Origin: Sorex araneus
Lineage: Eukaryota; Chordata; Mammalia; Eulipotyphla; Soricidae
DNA length: 64,000 bases
Assembly (NCBI RefSeq): GCF_027595985.1
Contig: NC_073303.1
Location: forward strand, 189,586,095 to 189,650,094
Direction of reading: 5' to 3'
A model generated the notes under the pieces. That model worked only from the letters and a program-made list of their open reading frames with translations. It made no database searches and was not told where the DNA came from. Positions 32,965-44,711 of the stretch are shown here, in pieces. Both the position numbers and the translations under genes were made by a program. Position 1 is the stretch's first letter. Each line of letters starts with the position of its first letter.

Positions 32965-33961
32965 GTGAGTCGCTTGGGTGCCTCCCCCCACTCCCCCTAC
33001 TCCGCTCCCCTGCCCGGGCCCGCGGGCTGGGACCTGCTCCCCTCCCGGTCCCCATCCAAAAAAAAAAAAAACCCAGGCTGCTGCTGATGTGGGGAGCTGG
33101 CGGCGGGGGCAGTGCAGGTCCGGCGGGTCCCGGCTGCGCGGGACCGTGGCACGGGGAAGGGGGCGGGGGAGGCAGAAGTTTCGGAAAAGTGGAAGATGTC
33201 GGGGTGCCCGGCGGGCTGGGTTGCAGTCGGGACAGGGAGACGGCTTGGAATGGTCCTGTTTTTTTCTCCGGTAGACTGAGCTGATTTGGTCGGTTCTGGT
33301 TTAGGGAAAACGGGGAACCCCACCTCACTCCCCCCCCACACACACATACACACCCCACCAGGCCGGCCGGGCTCCCATCTTCTTACAAAGTTGGGTTGAG
33401 TTTTGTGGGGTTTTTTTTCTCCCCCGAGACACGGAGACGTGATCTGAATGCCAAAGTCGCTCCTTGGAAAGAGATGCTAGTTCCCAAATGGCATCACGGG
33501 GAGTTGGGGAAGGGGGGGGGGAGAGGGTTAGGGGCGCCCGGCCCACCCCCAAGTACCCCGGGGAAGGGACGAAGTTATCAGAGGCAATGTTCTAATAATA
33601 ACTACTACTATTATTATTATTGTATCTTCATTTTTGGGGCTACGAAAGCAGTCGAGATGGTGTCGGTAAAATGCAGCGCACTTGTGCGCAGGGGGCGGGA
33701 GTGACGGGGGCCCGGGGGTGGGGGCGGCAGGGGGATCTCGTGGTCTCCGAGCCCGAAATCCGCTGCACCTGCAAGCCCGTGTTCAGTTCAAGGAGGCTGC
33801 TCGACGTTCCATGAGAAACACGAGTGATGCTAGAAAAAAAAAAAAAAACCGAAGTGTCCGCATCGAGTTGGAAAAGTCTGTCGTGCGCCCACCCCGCGTG
33901 CTCCGCGGCAGCCCGGCGCGGCGGTCGTTGGAGGATGCTGAGCGCGCGCGGTCCAGGAGCT

Positions 33962-33981
33962 GGGGGGGGGGGGGGGGGGGG
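33962..33981 (+). repeat. G20 homopolymer
   Basis: Twenty consecutive G in the JAM2 CpG island, intron 1. Able to form G-quadruplex structures and prone to length errors. Confidence 0.9.
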
Positions 33982-34100
33982 CGACGTGCAACCCGTTTCG
34001 GCGGCTGGTTTTAAAACAGGGTTGCGGCGGGTTCGGGGCTCCCACGGTTTCCAGCCCTGGGAACGTTTCCTTTTGAGTTTGTTTCCTCCACGTTAACTTT

Positions 34101-35430
34101 TTAGGACGAGGGAGGAAATGACAATAGCACTTAGGGCAAATGAGCCCTTGTTCTTTCGTTTTCCTTTGTTTCTCCCTCCCCCCCCCACCCCTCTCCCCTG
34201 CTTTCTTTCCTAAAAAAAAAAAAAAGTAATAAAAATGCGTTCTCGTGATGGAAATGATGGCAATATAATACCTAAAATAACCTGCCGGTTGGGTGTCTCA
34301 TACCGTAATACAATGACTTTTTCTCACGCTCTCATTACTGAAGTGATTATTGCTCAGCTCAACGTGATGTGAGTTTTGTCCCTCGGTGGGGGAGGAAGGT
34401 GCAAGTTGTCTCATTGAAGGGCCACGTGCTGACCTATATTAGAGACACGCAAACCGGGACGGCAAGCTTTGCACCTGAGAACCATTATGCAATGTTTGAA
34501 CGCCCCTGTGGGCTCACGTTAAGCACCCAAGGCTCCTGGAAGGCCACCAAGAGGGCAGGTGCAGAACGGGGTAGCAAAACTGCCCCGCAAGTTATGAAAG
34601 TTCAAATAAAGAGGCCTCCATTGTTACTTTGTTTCACTATAGTGAAAACAAAGAAAATGGTTTTACTGTTATTCCTCTACGGGGATGGGGGGGGGAGGAT
34701 CAAAATAGAAACAATACAACCAAAGCTTAACAGGAGAGCGAGGGACAAAAACCTCAGATGAATGGGCCCAGGCCCTTTCCAGTACTGAGCAAGGCTCACT
34801 TATTGGTTCTGCTTGCCCTGGCTTCTATAGGGATTAATCTGGAGGTCTGTGTGAAATCTTTTCTGTATTGTTCCTGGGATACCAAAAGGTCTGACACAGC
34901 GTGTGTTCTTTTCTTGATGTTGTGAAATAAGTGTAGGTCTTAGACCGATTCCGATTTGCAGGAATATTGGAAAAGAGAGTTGTCAAGTTCCCAGATACAT
35001 CATACGCGCTCTGGCCTATTATTAATGTTACCTTAATATGGTAACATTTGTCACAAGTAAGGAGTCCGTGCTGTATTCAGATATTCTTTATCCTTGCCTT
35101 CTGTTCTTTTCTGGCCGGGTTACTCATGCAGGGTCCTATTTAGTAATCCTGGCTCTTTTAGCCTTCTGTCACTGTGACCTTTTCTTCAACTTCCTTTGCT
35201 TTTATATTGCCTTGCTAGGTTTGAAGCACACTGGTAAACTATTTTGTAGTGTGCCTCTCAATGGGTAGTTATCTGATTTTTTTTTCCTCCTGATGAGACT
35301 GAGTTTGCTTTATAAGTGATTTTTGGTTTTGTTTTGTTTTTTGGGTTTTGTTGTTGTTGTTGAGGGTTTTTTGTTTGTTTTTTTTGAGGAAGATGTTATT
35401 TTTAGCACATTTTATTTTATTTTGTTTTAT
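34101..35430. other. Repeat-poor start of JAM2 intron 1
   Basis: No SINE or L1 until 35432. 34230-34380 is unique-looking and moderately CpG-containing. A 130-codon frame (34369-34761) has no recognised family and lacks splice context, so I do not call it. Confidence 0.45.
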
Positions 35431-35431
35431 A

Positions 35432-35597
35432 TTTTCTTTTTGGGTCACACCCGGCGATGCACAGGGGGATACTCCTGGCTCTGCACTCAAGAATTACTCC
35501 TGGTGCTCAGGGAACCATATGGGATGCTGGGGATCAAACCCGAGTCCCCCGAGTGCAAGGCAAATGCCCTACCCGCTGTGCTATCGCTCCAGCCCTT
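35432..35597 (-). repeat. Short-form SINE, reverse
   Basis: GGGTCACACCCGGCGATGCA to GCTATCGCTCCAGCCC, preceded by a T-rich tail. A TTCAGCACATTTTAT word after it echoes TTAGCACATTTTAT before it. Confidence 0.9.
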
Positions 35598-36040
35598 CAG
35601 CACATTTTATGCAAGGTCACTATTATGAATTTATCTCTGCTGCTATTTACCTCCATCACCTGATAGAGGTCATATAAGTTGGAGTTTTCTATAGATTAGC
35701 ACCGCCCCCTTTTCATTTTGTAATTTTCAAAGGGAAACCACTATATGCACATCGTATTTCATGAGGAAGAAGAATGTCCCAACCTCTTGAGGGGAGACTA
35801 TCTTGATACATTATTTGGAATTGTTCTGCTTTGGAAATGTTGACTTCCCCATACGTTCATTTTTCTGAAGTGTGGGCTCACAGATATTTGCTTTGTACTT
35901 TAGTTAAAGTTTTCCACATTTTATTTATTGGAGTACTCAGATTAGTCCAACTTTAGCCATTGGGAATTCTTTCTGTGGTTCCTGTGTGCCTGTCACAAGT
36001 ACCTTCATCCACATCATTGTGTTTGTTTGTTTGTTTATTT
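35598..36040. other. Intronic stretch, no recognised feature
   Basis: No repeat or exon recognised; a (GTTT)n/(ATTT)n run precedes the next SINE. Confidence 0.4.
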
Positions 36041-36041
36041 A

Positions 36042-36212
36042 TTTATTTGGTTGGGGGCCCACACTGGGAATACTCAGGGGTTACTCCTGGCTCTGTGCTC
36101 AAGGATCATTCCTGATGGTGCTCCAGAGGCCATATGGGATGTTGTGAACTAAATCCATGTTGGCCTTAAGCAAGTCAAGTGCCCTATACTCCCTCTCTGA
36201 CCCACACATCAT
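36042..36212 (-). repeat. Short-form SINE, reverse, diverged
   Basis: TTGGGGGCCCACACTGGGAA to CTCCCTCTCTGACCC. Confidence 0.7.
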
Positions 36213-36946
36213 TGTGTTTATATGTGGCTGTGAGGAACCCTGATTATTTCATTGGAGGATGGGTACTAGTTGTGTTCATTGTTATTGGCCTATTGTTGAT
36301 TCAGAGTAGTTTGGCTTTTTCTTAGAGCTTTAACTGCACCCTCCTGTTTGTGATTAATCTACTCTGGCTTATATCCAAATCCAAAAATGTTGCATTGAAG
36401 GCTTTTTGTATCAGACATTGTTTAAAGGAACTTTCACTATGTTCAGTTTTTTTTTTTTTCAGTTCTCAAAAGTTCCTGAAGCCGACTGTTAACTTCAACT
36501 TACAGATAATGATTCATAGGTTCAGAAAAGCTAAGTTGCTTGTCTAAAGTCACCTGCCTAGACTTGAAATAAAGATGAAACTTAAAATTGGAAATCGGAC
36601 ATTTTGTTTCATAGTTAACTGATCTCTCATATGTCTAAGCTGATTTTTGTTTTGTTTTTGCAATCTTCATTCAAGATAAGACTAGTGGATCCCTTATGCT
36701 AGAAATTTCATACTTATCTTCATCACATTTTTCTCATATCTAGCCATATACCTTACTTTTGATCCAATTCCAGCAAGCTTTTCCATTCTTTCCTTCTTTT
36801 TCTGCTATTCATCATATCCGTTTTTTCTAAGTAGTTTTTTGTTGTTGATGTCATTTAAACATAGTCAGTGTACCTGTTAATGTGTGAGCACTTATTTGTA
36901 TGTTTAGTTAGAATTATACTCCCCCCCATCATATAGGAAGGCCCAT
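36213..36946. other. Intronic stretch, no recognised feature
   Basis: AT-rich intron without repeats that I recognise. Confidence 0.4.
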
Positions 36947-37728
36947 GGGAAAGGAATTTTTTTTAAATTTATTTATTTTTAATTAGAGAATCACCGTGAG
37001 GGTACAGTTACAGATTTGTACACTTTTGTGCTTATACTTCCCTCATACAAAGTTTGGAACCCATCCCTTCACCAGTGCCCATTCTCCACCACCCGTAAAC
37101 CCAGTGTCCCTCCCACCCTCCCCAATCCCATCTCCCCCCCATCCCACCCTGCCACTGTGGCAAGGCATTCCCTTCTGTTTTCTCTCTCTAATTAGCTGTT
37201 GTGGTTTGCAATAAAGGTGTTGAGTGGCCGCTGTGCTCAGTCTCTAGCCCTCATTCAGCCCGCAACTCCCTTCCCCCACATGGCCTTCGACTACAATGTA
37301 GTTGGTGATCGCTTCTCTGAGTTGACCTGGGAAAGGAATTTTTTTAAATAAATTTATTTATTTTTAATTAATGAATCACCATGAGGGTACAGTTACGGAT
37401 TTATACACATCTGTGCTTATGCTTCCCCCATACAAAGTTCGGGAACCCATCCCTTCACCAGTGCCCATACTCCACCACCAGTAAACCCAGCATCCCTCCC
37501 ATCCTCCCCAATCCCATCTCCCCCCACCCCACCCTGTCACTGTGGCAGGGCATTCCCTTCTATTCTCTCCCTCTAATTAGCTGTTGTGGTTTGCAATAAA
37601 GGTGTTGAGTGGCCACTGTGCTCAGTCTCTAGCCCTCATTCAGCCCGCAACTCCCTTCTCCCACATGGCCTTCGACTACATTATAGTTGGTGATCCCTTC
37701 TCTGAGTTGCCGGGAAAGGAATTTTTTG
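36947..37728 (-). repeat. Tandem pair of reverse L1 3' ends (382-bp period)
   Basis: Two near-identical copies of a variant L1 terminus (AATCACCGTGAGGGTACAG / AATCACCATGAGGGTACAG). The target word GGGAAAGGAATTTTT occurs three times: before (36947), between (37329) and after (37712). Spacing is 382 and 383 bp. Each copy has GGTTTGCAATAAAGGTGTTG and a CAACTCCCTTC-type end. Confidence 0.9.
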
Positions 37729-38045
37729 ATGTTTGCTTACCATTGATCATTCAGTGTTAAACAAAGTGCCTGATTAGTGGTTGAGCTATATTATTCTTGA
37801 TTGATGAGAAGAAGATGAGGTGAAGTAGATAGAAAAAATTATATAAATGGAATTAAGTATTGTAATACAAATCACAAACCAAAAACTTTATCCCAAGTAG
37901 GTAAAATTAAAAATTTATCTGATGTGACATTTAAGTCAAGGGATTGAGTGTGCTTGTTTGAGTTGTGTACTGTTCTACATGGCTGTTCTACCAACTCCAT
38001 GGCTGGTAGCAACTGATTCTCAGATCTGGATCAGAACTCAAAGCT
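37729..38045. other. Intronic stretch, no recognised feature
   Basis: AT-rich, no repeat recognised. Confidence 0.4.
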
Positions 38046-38046
38046 T

Positions 38047-38225
38047 GGGACCAGAGTGTTAGTACAGTGGATAGTGCATTTGCCTTGCATGCTGCTGACC
38101 TAGGTTCGAATCCCAGCATCGCATCTGGTCCCCAAGCACTGCCAGGAGTAACTCCTGAGTTCAGAGCCAGGAGTAATCCCTGAGCATTGCCGGTGTGACC
38201 TCCCTTCCAAAAGCCAAAAAAATCC
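38047..38225 (+). repeat. Short-form SINE
   Basis: GGGACCAGAGTGTTAGTACA head, GGTTCGAATCCCAGCATCGC B-box region, C/A-rich tail. Confidence 0.82.
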
Positions 38226-38823
38226 CCCCCAAAAGACCAAGATCTCAAGGCTTGATTCTATAATCTTTCATCAACTAGCCAGGACTACAGAGGGGGGAAA
38301 GAAGTCCCACAGAATCTTTTGCAAAAATCACAAGTTTCCCCTCCTATCATGGAAAAGACCCAAAACACTCCTGGAAAACCACTGCCAGGAAAATTTGCCC
38401 TCTGTGGACATGGTTAAGAACAAAACATTTTGATGAATTTGTCAAAGAGCCCTGCTTCCGTCTGGCATGGTCTCATGGGTCCGAGGATTAGATTGGTCTT
38501 CCTGATAACGCTGATTAAACCTTTGCAAGGCTGTGGTAGACATGACCTTAATGAGGAAAACGTGGGAGTGGAGGGCGGGAAACACAGGCAGAACAGAGAG
38601 TTCCCTGTGGCTCAAAAACAAGGAGAACCCTCATGTCTCCCTCTCCAGAAGTTTGTTGGGAGAGGTCCCTGTGCAGGTACACACATGTACTCTGCCCAGT
38701 CTGTGCATCACTTTGATTTTCTCCTGAAGTGGAAATCACTGTGGAGTGAGGATAGCTTGGCTTCCAGAGGCAAGAACTGCCTCAGTCAAGTAGGTCTCCT
38801 TGCTGAGGTCAACAGAACCTATC
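38226..38823. other. Intronic stretch, no recognised feature
   Basis: A 149-codon forward frame (38430-38879) runs into the following SINE and has no recognised family. Confidence 0.4.
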
Positions 38824-39073
38824 TGTCACTGTCACTGTCATCCCATTGCTCATCGATTTGCTCAAGCGGCCACCAGTAACATCTCCATTGTGAGACGTGT
38901 TGTTACTGGTTTTGGCATATCGAATACGCCACAGGCAGCTTGCCAGGCTCTTTTGTGGGGGAAAGATACTCTCGGTAGCTTGCTGGGCTCTCCGAGAGGG
39001 ATGAAGGAATCAAACCCGCGTCAGCTGCATGCAAGGCAAATGCCCTACCCGCTGTGCTATCGCTCTAGCCCAT
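38824..39073 (-). repeat. Long-form SINE, reverse
   Basis: Starts with the reverse of the ACAGTG tail (CTGTCACTGTCACTGTCATC) and ends GCTATCGCTCTAGCCC. No poly(T) at the 3' end; no clear target duplication. Confidence 0.88.
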
Positions 39074-39147
39074 CATTAAATCATATACTTCTCTCCACTC
39101 ACAATTGCAAGGATTCCAGCTGTGCTAAAATTATGTCCCAACACCAG

Positions 39148-39312
39148 GGGCCAGAGTGATAGTACAGTGGGTAGGGTGTTTGCCTTGCCCACAGCCGACC
39201 CAGGTTCGATCCCCGGGATCCCATGGTCCCCCAGCACCACCAGGAGTAATTCCTGAGTTAAGAACTAGATACCCCTGAGTATCACTAGGTATAAACCAAA
39301 AGCCCCCTCGCC
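39148..39312 (+). repeat. Short-form SINE
   Basis: GGGGCCAGAGTGATAGTACA head; body slightly shortened (CCCATGGTCCCCCAGCACC). Confidence 0.85.
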
Positions 39313-39499
39313 AGTTTTTTAAAAATAAGATCATCCCCCCCAATAGATCTAGGACATAAGACTCACCTGTATTGAACTCTGTGGTACCCCTGGCTGCCGC
39401 TTTTCTCTTTCATTCTGGGTTCATCTCATCTGTAGACTGAGTCCCTGAGTTGACCCAGTTTGTGCCCGGGCGAATTCCTCTCCTGCTCCTTCTCTCACA

Positions 39500-40043
39500 T
39501 GAAAGAAGATATGGATCACTGTTTTTAATTGATTGGGATTCTGTGATTTACAAGACTGTTAACGAATGATTTCTCATGCACATAATTCTAACAGCAAACA
39601 CATCACTAGTGCAGCCACCTTCCTCCCCCAAGGATCCCACCCCACCAACTCAATGGTGTAGATCACTTCGCTCATTGTGTTCCCTTTGGCCTTTTGTTGC
39701 TACCTTGCTGCGTATCTGCCAGCCCCACATGTGACAAAGACCATTTTATATCTGTCCCTTTCCTGGATGACTTCACTCAGCATATCCTCTGGTTTCATCC
39801 ATGTTGCTGCAGTTGGCAACCTTTTGTTCTTTCTTAGGGCTGTGTAATATTTCATCCACAGCTTCTTGATCCATTGTTTTTATGCCACAGCTTCTTGATA
39901 CATTGATCAGTATTTGGGCATTTGGGTTGTTTCCATAGACCATACAGATCATGTATGCATGTGTAGTTCATACTCAGCCGAAGTTCAAGATTTTCCTATG
40001 CTGTTACATGCACTGGTGTTTGAACCTTTTAAAAAATGTGTTT
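39500..40043 (-). repeat. L1 3' UTR/ORF2-end fragment, reverse
   Basis: General L1 antisense landmarks: TTCACTCAGCATATCCTCTG, TTTCATCCATGTTGCTGCAG, GGGCTGTGTAATATTTCATC and TATTTGGGCATTTGGGTTGT. A CCACAGCTTCTTGAT word is duplicated at 39859 and 39886. Confidence 0.8.
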
Positions 40044-40177
40044 GGGGCTGGAGCGATAGCACAACGGGTAAGGCATTTGCCTGGCATGACCCAGGTTCAA
40101 TTCCCAGCATCTCATATGGTCCCCGAGCACTGCCAGGAGTAACTCCTGCGCATCGCTGGGTGTGACCCAAAAAGCAA

Positions 40178-40205
<28 letters not shown>
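40044..40205 (+). repeat. Short-form SINE in L1, with AATA tail
   Basis: Head and body slightly deleted; tail is (AATA)n. Imperfect AAAATGTGTTT / AAAATGTATTT words flank it. Confidence 0.85.
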
Positions 40206-40208
<3 letters not shown>

Positions 40209-40264
40209 AATGTATTTTATTAGGGGGGGGGGAAACCCACAAAACACTTTCCCCCTGCACTTGG

Positions 40265-40615
40265 TATATTGTGGCCATGGTACCACACACACTTGGTTGT
40301 GGTACTCACTAGGGGGTGCACATCAGGTTCGGCACAAGTGCAGTCAGTGACAGGGGGGTCCCCAGACGTCACCCTTCTCTGGTTTCTGTGCTTGTACCTG
40401 TGCTCACCGGGGATCATATTCCAGACCGCACATCATCTCAGTGCAGTGCACTCTGGGGGCACAGCCTTTAATTACAGTGTCTGTGCACAGCTGGCTGCTC
40501 GGGGAATCTCCGAGAACAATGCTGCCAGGATCCGACTCAGCACCGATGGGGTCTCTGAGGTTTGAACTTGCAAGGCAGGTGTTTTAGCTGCTGAGTTGTC
40601 TCCCCGTCTTCGGCT
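40265..40615 (-). repeat. Old SINE-like remnants, reverse
   Basis: TTGGTTGTGGTACTCAC and GAACTTGCAAGGCAGGTGTT resemble the older tRNA-SINE at 23955. Probably two decayed copies. Confidence 0.4.
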
Positions 40616-40740
40616 TATCCTTTCCGGCGTTGAGTGGCTGCCTCCTTTTCTATGAATGTGCCACAGTCCGTTTGCCCATTCACTTATTTGTGGGCATAAA
40701 AGGTCACTTCGAATAAAGCAGCTATTGCCATCTAGGTGAA
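40616..40740 (-). repeat. L1 fragment, reverse
   Basis: GTCCGTTTGCCCATTCACTT and AATAAAGCAGCTATTGCCAT follow the L1 3' region and may continue the element at 39500. Confidence 0.6.
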
Positions 40741-41011
40741 ACGTGAAAGAGTTTTTCTCTTCATCCCTTAGTGATGCAGGCACAGCATCCAGTGTTACTT
40801 ATTTTGCCAACTGAGGGACACGATGGGAGAAGGGGAGTCAGAATCTTCACCAAGATTCCTTCTTTGGTGAATAGGAGGAGGGAAATCCTTTACACTGGCA
40901 CTATTTTTCTTGAATTGTGTTACTGTTAATAAGGTTAGATCTCAGAAAAAAAAACCCAACCAAATGTATTCATTTCCTATCAGAGTAGCAACTTGCCACA
41001 GCTTTATTATT

Positions 41012-41192
41012 TTTTTCTTCCTTCTTTTTTCTTTTTGGGCCATACCCAGCAGTGCATAGAGGTCATTCCTGGCTCGGCACTCAGGAATTACCCCTGGAGG
41101 TGCTCCGGGGACCATATGGGATGAGGGAATAGAACCCAGGTCAGCCGCGTGCGAGGCAAATGCCTTACCCGTTGTGCTATCACTCCAGCCCC
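41012..41192 (-). repeat. Short-form SINE, reverse
   Basis: GGGCCATACCCAGCAGTGCA to GCTATCACTCCAGCCCC; CTTTATTATTT repeats flank it. Confidence 0.88.
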
Positions 41193-41319
41193 AACTTTAT
41201 TATTTAAATGTGCTAAAAGCGAGATGCCTAAAACTCATCTCGGTGAACTAAAGTCTCAGTGCAGGAGGTGACGGGTTCTTTCTGGAGGTTCTCCAAGGAA
41301 GAATATGTTGGGGGAAGGA

Positions 41320-41440
41320 GGGCTGGGTCACATCAGGCTGTGCTCAGGGTAACTCCTGGCAGTGCTTGGGGACCATGAGGTGCCAGGACTCAGCTGCCTA
41401 CAAGGCAATTACCTTAATCCTTATATCAACCCTCTGACTT
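41320..41440 (-). repeat. Old SINE, reverse, truncated
   Basis: GGGTCACATCAGGCTGTGCT and AGGGTAACTCCTGGCAGTGC; the head is decayed. Confidence 0.6.
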
Positions 41441-41949
41441 CTAGAAGAGCATCTATTTCCATGCCCTTTCCCTACCCCAATTTCTACAGACCAGAAACTC
41501 CTGGCCATACCCCTCCTGCTTCAAACGGAGTCATGTCAGACTATCAATTCTTAGTCATTCTCCCACTTTTCCTCTTCCGCTTTTAAAGACCCATCTAATT
41601 ACAGTGTTCTCTCTAGGTAATCCAGGATAATCGCCTCATTTCAAAGTTTGCCAGTTAGCAACTTTAATTCTAACTGCAACCTTAATTCCCATTTGCCATT
41701 CATGGCAATGTGCTATAGATCCTTGGGATTTGAGTGTGGACATCTTTGAGAGTTAGACTAACATGTCTAATTACTAAACACGTAAATACCGCACAACATC
41801 TAAATCCCACACAACCTTGATGTTGGATGGATGCAACAACATGAAATCTGTGTTGAGGCCAAGGTTATTTTAGATCATCTGGAGCAAGTATAACTGTTAC
41901 ATTCTAATTCATAGTGATTATAGCTGTATTCTTTCAATGGGGAATGGGG
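41441..41949. other. Intronic stretch, no recognised feature
   Basis: No repeat or exon recognised. Confidence 0.4.
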
Positions 41950-42138
41950 TGGAAATCACACCTGGCAATGCTCAGGGGTTCCTCCTGGCTTTGCACTCAA
42001 GAAAAAGTACCAGTTTTGGTTTTTTGTTGTTTTTTTTTTTCTTTGGTGCTCACAGAACTATATGGGATGCCAGGGGGATTGAATCTGGGTCAGCCACTTG
42101 AAAGGCAAACAATCTACCTACCTATCTCTCCGGCCCCA
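41950..42138 (-). repeat. Short-form SINE, reverse, with a T-rich internal insert
   Basis: The body is interrupted after TTTGCACTCAAGA by a T/G-rich stretch (42005-42045), then resumes GGTGCTCACAGAACTATATG. Confidence 0.7.
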
Positions 42139-42457
42139 GATCACTGTATCTATTGTAATTTGATTGCTGTAGCATTATCACATTGAATCTTTATATAGTA
42201 TAGTATAATACTGTTGTCTCTGATCATGTATTAACACATTAATCATTATGGTAGGACGGTTATATAGTCTACAGTCATGATTCTGTGCTGTAGATTCTGA
42301 AGGCATGTTTACTGATCATTACAAATTTGTTCCCTTAAACAACGTCAGTTTTGTTCCCACATTTCCTAGTTCACTTACCCAATAACTGCCTTTTTACACT
42401 TTTTCTTCTTACATTTAGTTTCCACACATAAGTGATATCAGACAATCCTTATCTTTT
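42139..42457. other. Intronic stretch, no recognised feature
   Basis: AT-rich, no repeat recognised. Confidence 0.4.
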
Positions 42458-42597
42458 TTGCAATACTCAGTGGTTACTCCCAGCTCTGCACTCCTGGTGG
42501 CGCTCAGGGGACTATATGACATTCCAGGATAGAACCCGGGTCACCATCATCCAAGGCAAGAATGCTGTCCTCCATACTATCATTCTAGCCCCACGGC
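42458..42597 (-). repeat. Short-form SINE, reverse, diverged
   Basis: CAATACTCAGTGGTTACTCC to ACTATCATTCTAGCCCC with a body deletion. Confidence 0.7.
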
Positions 42598-43071
42598 CCT
42601 TATCTTTTTCTGTCTGCCTTATTTTGTTCAAACGGAGTCTTGATTTTTCCCCCTTTCTTCTGTCAATTGACATCAAGTTTTTATTTGTTTCCTTGCATTA
42701 TCTTTCTTGTTTTAGTTTTCTGAAGTTCTTACAGGGACCATTTAGAGACTGTGTCTCTACGTTTTAGAGGAAAAGTCTGGTCTTTTCCAGTTGCCTGTTC
42801 TCATTCTGTCAAAACAGTCACCTGCTCCTTTGACTTTTAGCTTTGCTCACGCTGGAGAAACTTGCTAACTGCTAGACTTAATCCAAGACACATGGTTTAC
42901 TGCTCAGTGCTTTTACCCATGTGATTATCTAAAAAATGACACATTTATGGTCAGTACAAACAGCACAGAATGTTTGTGAACTGAGAGGTCTCCATTTTAG
43001 TCCCCCCATGCTCACACCCTTGTTTTCCACTCCAGTTTCTGGCATTTGCTTCCAGAAACATTAAGAGGAAT
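42598..43071. other. Intronic stretch, no recognised feature
   Basis: No repeat or exon recognised. Confidence 0.4.
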
Positions 43072-43083
43072 ATAGCTCTAGCA

Positions 43084-43328
43084 GGGACTGGAGTGATAAC
43101 ACAGTGGGTAGGGCGTTTGCCTTGCACATGGCCAACCCAGATTTGATTCCTCCACCCCTCTCGGAGAGCCCAGCAAGGTATCGAGAGTATCTTGCCCCCA
43201 CAGCAGAGCCTGGCAAGCTATCCGTAGTGTATTCCATATGCCAAAAACAGTAATAAGTCTCACAATGGAGACGTTACTGGTGTCCGCACAAGCAAATTGA
43301 TGAGCAATGGGATGACAGTGATAGAGTG
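43084..43328 (+). repeat. Long-form SINE
   Basis: Bounded by ATAGCTCTAGCA at 43072-43083 and 43329-43340. Ends GGGATGACAGTGATAGAGTG directly against the duplication, without poly(A). Confidence 0.93.
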
Positions 43329-43340
43329 ATAGCTCTAGCA

Positions 43341-43605
43341 TATATGAATGTAAGTATATTGTTTCTTTAAAATTGTAATCAAAATTGACCACACTTACTT
43401 GGAAGGGCTACATCTTGCAATCAGCTAAATCATATATTGTATTCTGTGCCTTCTTAACACCTATGTGTTATATATATAAAACACACACACACACACACAC
43501 AGAGAGCCAGAACTTGGGCCTCACAAACTGTTGGGACTCATAATATCTCTCAGAGGCTTCACCAAAATGATGTAAGGACCATCATTTCATGAAAACAAGC
43601 AAAAG
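43341..43605. other. Intronic stretch with a short CA repeat
   Basis: (CA)n at about 43473-43500 preceded by (TA)n; otherwise nothing recognised. Confidence 0.5.
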
Positions 43606-43770
43606 GGGAGTGGTGCTATAGTATAGCGGGTAGGGCATCTGTCTTGTATCCGAGTTTGATTCCTGGCATCTCCTATGTTCCCCCGAGCACTACCAAGAGT
43701 AATTCCTGAGTGCAGAGCCAGCGTAACCCCTGAGCATCACTGGGTGTGGCCCCAAAATAAACAACACCAG
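43606..43770 (+). repeat. Short-form SINE, head deletion
   Basis: Lacks about 12 bp before the B box; body CACTACCAAGAGTAATTCCT intact. Confidence 0.8.
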
Positions 43771-44305
43771 CAAAACAGCAAAAGTACTTTGTCATTTTGC
43801 CAAAGAAAAGTGTTTTAAAAAATGAAAATAGACTCACCAGTGGTCAAGTCTCAAAAGAGAAAAACTCCAACCCAAACCCCAGTCCAGGCAAAAAAAAAAA
43901 AAAAATCCAGAGTCAATACCCAGCAGGCACAGAGCCGCCTGCACCAGCTCAGAGTCACAGACGTGTGGCAACTGCTGTATTTTTAAGGAGACCAAGAAGT
44001 AATGACCACAAATGAAAAGGGAACACAGTAAACTACTGGGAAAGTGCTCAATTTGAACAGAGGAGATTGTTGCCAACGTCTTTTAAGCTGTTCTGTAGAC
44101 ACGCTGAAATAGGGATGCCTTCTAGTCAGCGGCCGGACAAACCCCAGGAAATATGCAATAACTCCAGTGTCTGTCTCCTACAACTGGAAACTATAGTTCG
44201 AAATATCCTAAGCATTAGAGTTAAAATTCTGCACAATTTGATTGATCCATAGAATTGTTTTACCTCTGCCCCATAGAATGCTTTCTTTTTATTGTATTTT
44301 TTTGA
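43771..44305. other. Intronic stretch, no recognised feature
   Basis: No repeat or exon recognised. Confidence 0.4.
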
Positions 44306-44562
44306 CTTTTTGGGTCACACCCTATCTCTCTGGCCCCCTACGTGTGTGTGTATGTGTGTGTGTAAGATTTCTCTTTTTTCTTTTTTTATTTTTTTTTCCT
44401 TTTGGGTCACACCCAGCGATGCGCAGGGGTTACTCCTGGCTCATGCCCTCAGGAATTAACTCCTGGCAGTGTTCAGGGGACCATATAGAGTGCTGGGAAT
44501 CAAACCCAGATTGGCTGCGTGCAAGGCAAATGCCCTACCTGCTGTGATATCGCTCCAACCCC
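44306..44562 (-). repeat. Internally deleted SINE plus a full reverse short-form SINE
   Basis: 44306-44338 joins the SINE 3' start (TTTTTGGGTCACACC) to its 5' end (CTCTCTGGCCCCC) with the middle missing. 44395-44562 is a full reverse copy with one extra base in GGAATTAACTCC. Confidence 0.8.
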
Positions 44563-44596
44563 TAGAATACTTTTATTCCTGGAACAACTCAGAATG

Positions 44597-44633
44597 TTGT
44601 GTTTGTGTGTGTATATGTGTGTGTGGTATGTGT

Positions 44634-44710
<77 letters not shown>
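44597..44710 (+). repeat. (TG)n(GA)n microsatellite
   Basis: TG-rich run at 44597-44667 followed by (GA)n at 44668-44710. Confidence 0.95.

Positions 44711-44711
<1 letters not shown>

Larger units (their letters stand above)
32230..34100. promoter_or_regulatory. JAM2 CpG island
   Basis: About 1.9 kb of CpG-dense DNA around JAM2 exon 1, with GC boxes (GGGCGGGGCGGGG near 32575), a C14 run (32731-32744) and a G20 run (33962-33981). Free of SINEs. Long frames on both strands are GC artefacts. Confidence 0.85.

Noticed and set aside
32078..33358. Long open frames in the JAM2 CpG island (up to 346 codons)
   Set aside because: Same GC artefact; the real coding part is the 67-bp exon 1, which lies inside one of these frames.
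34369..34761. 130-codon frame in JAM2 intron 1
   Set aside because: No recognised domain, no splice or promoter context, and low-complexity C-terminal half.
36947..37728. CRISPR-like or satellite array from the regularly spaced GGGAAAGGAATTTTT words
   Set aside because: Mammalian DNA; the spacing is set by two duplicated L1 ends.
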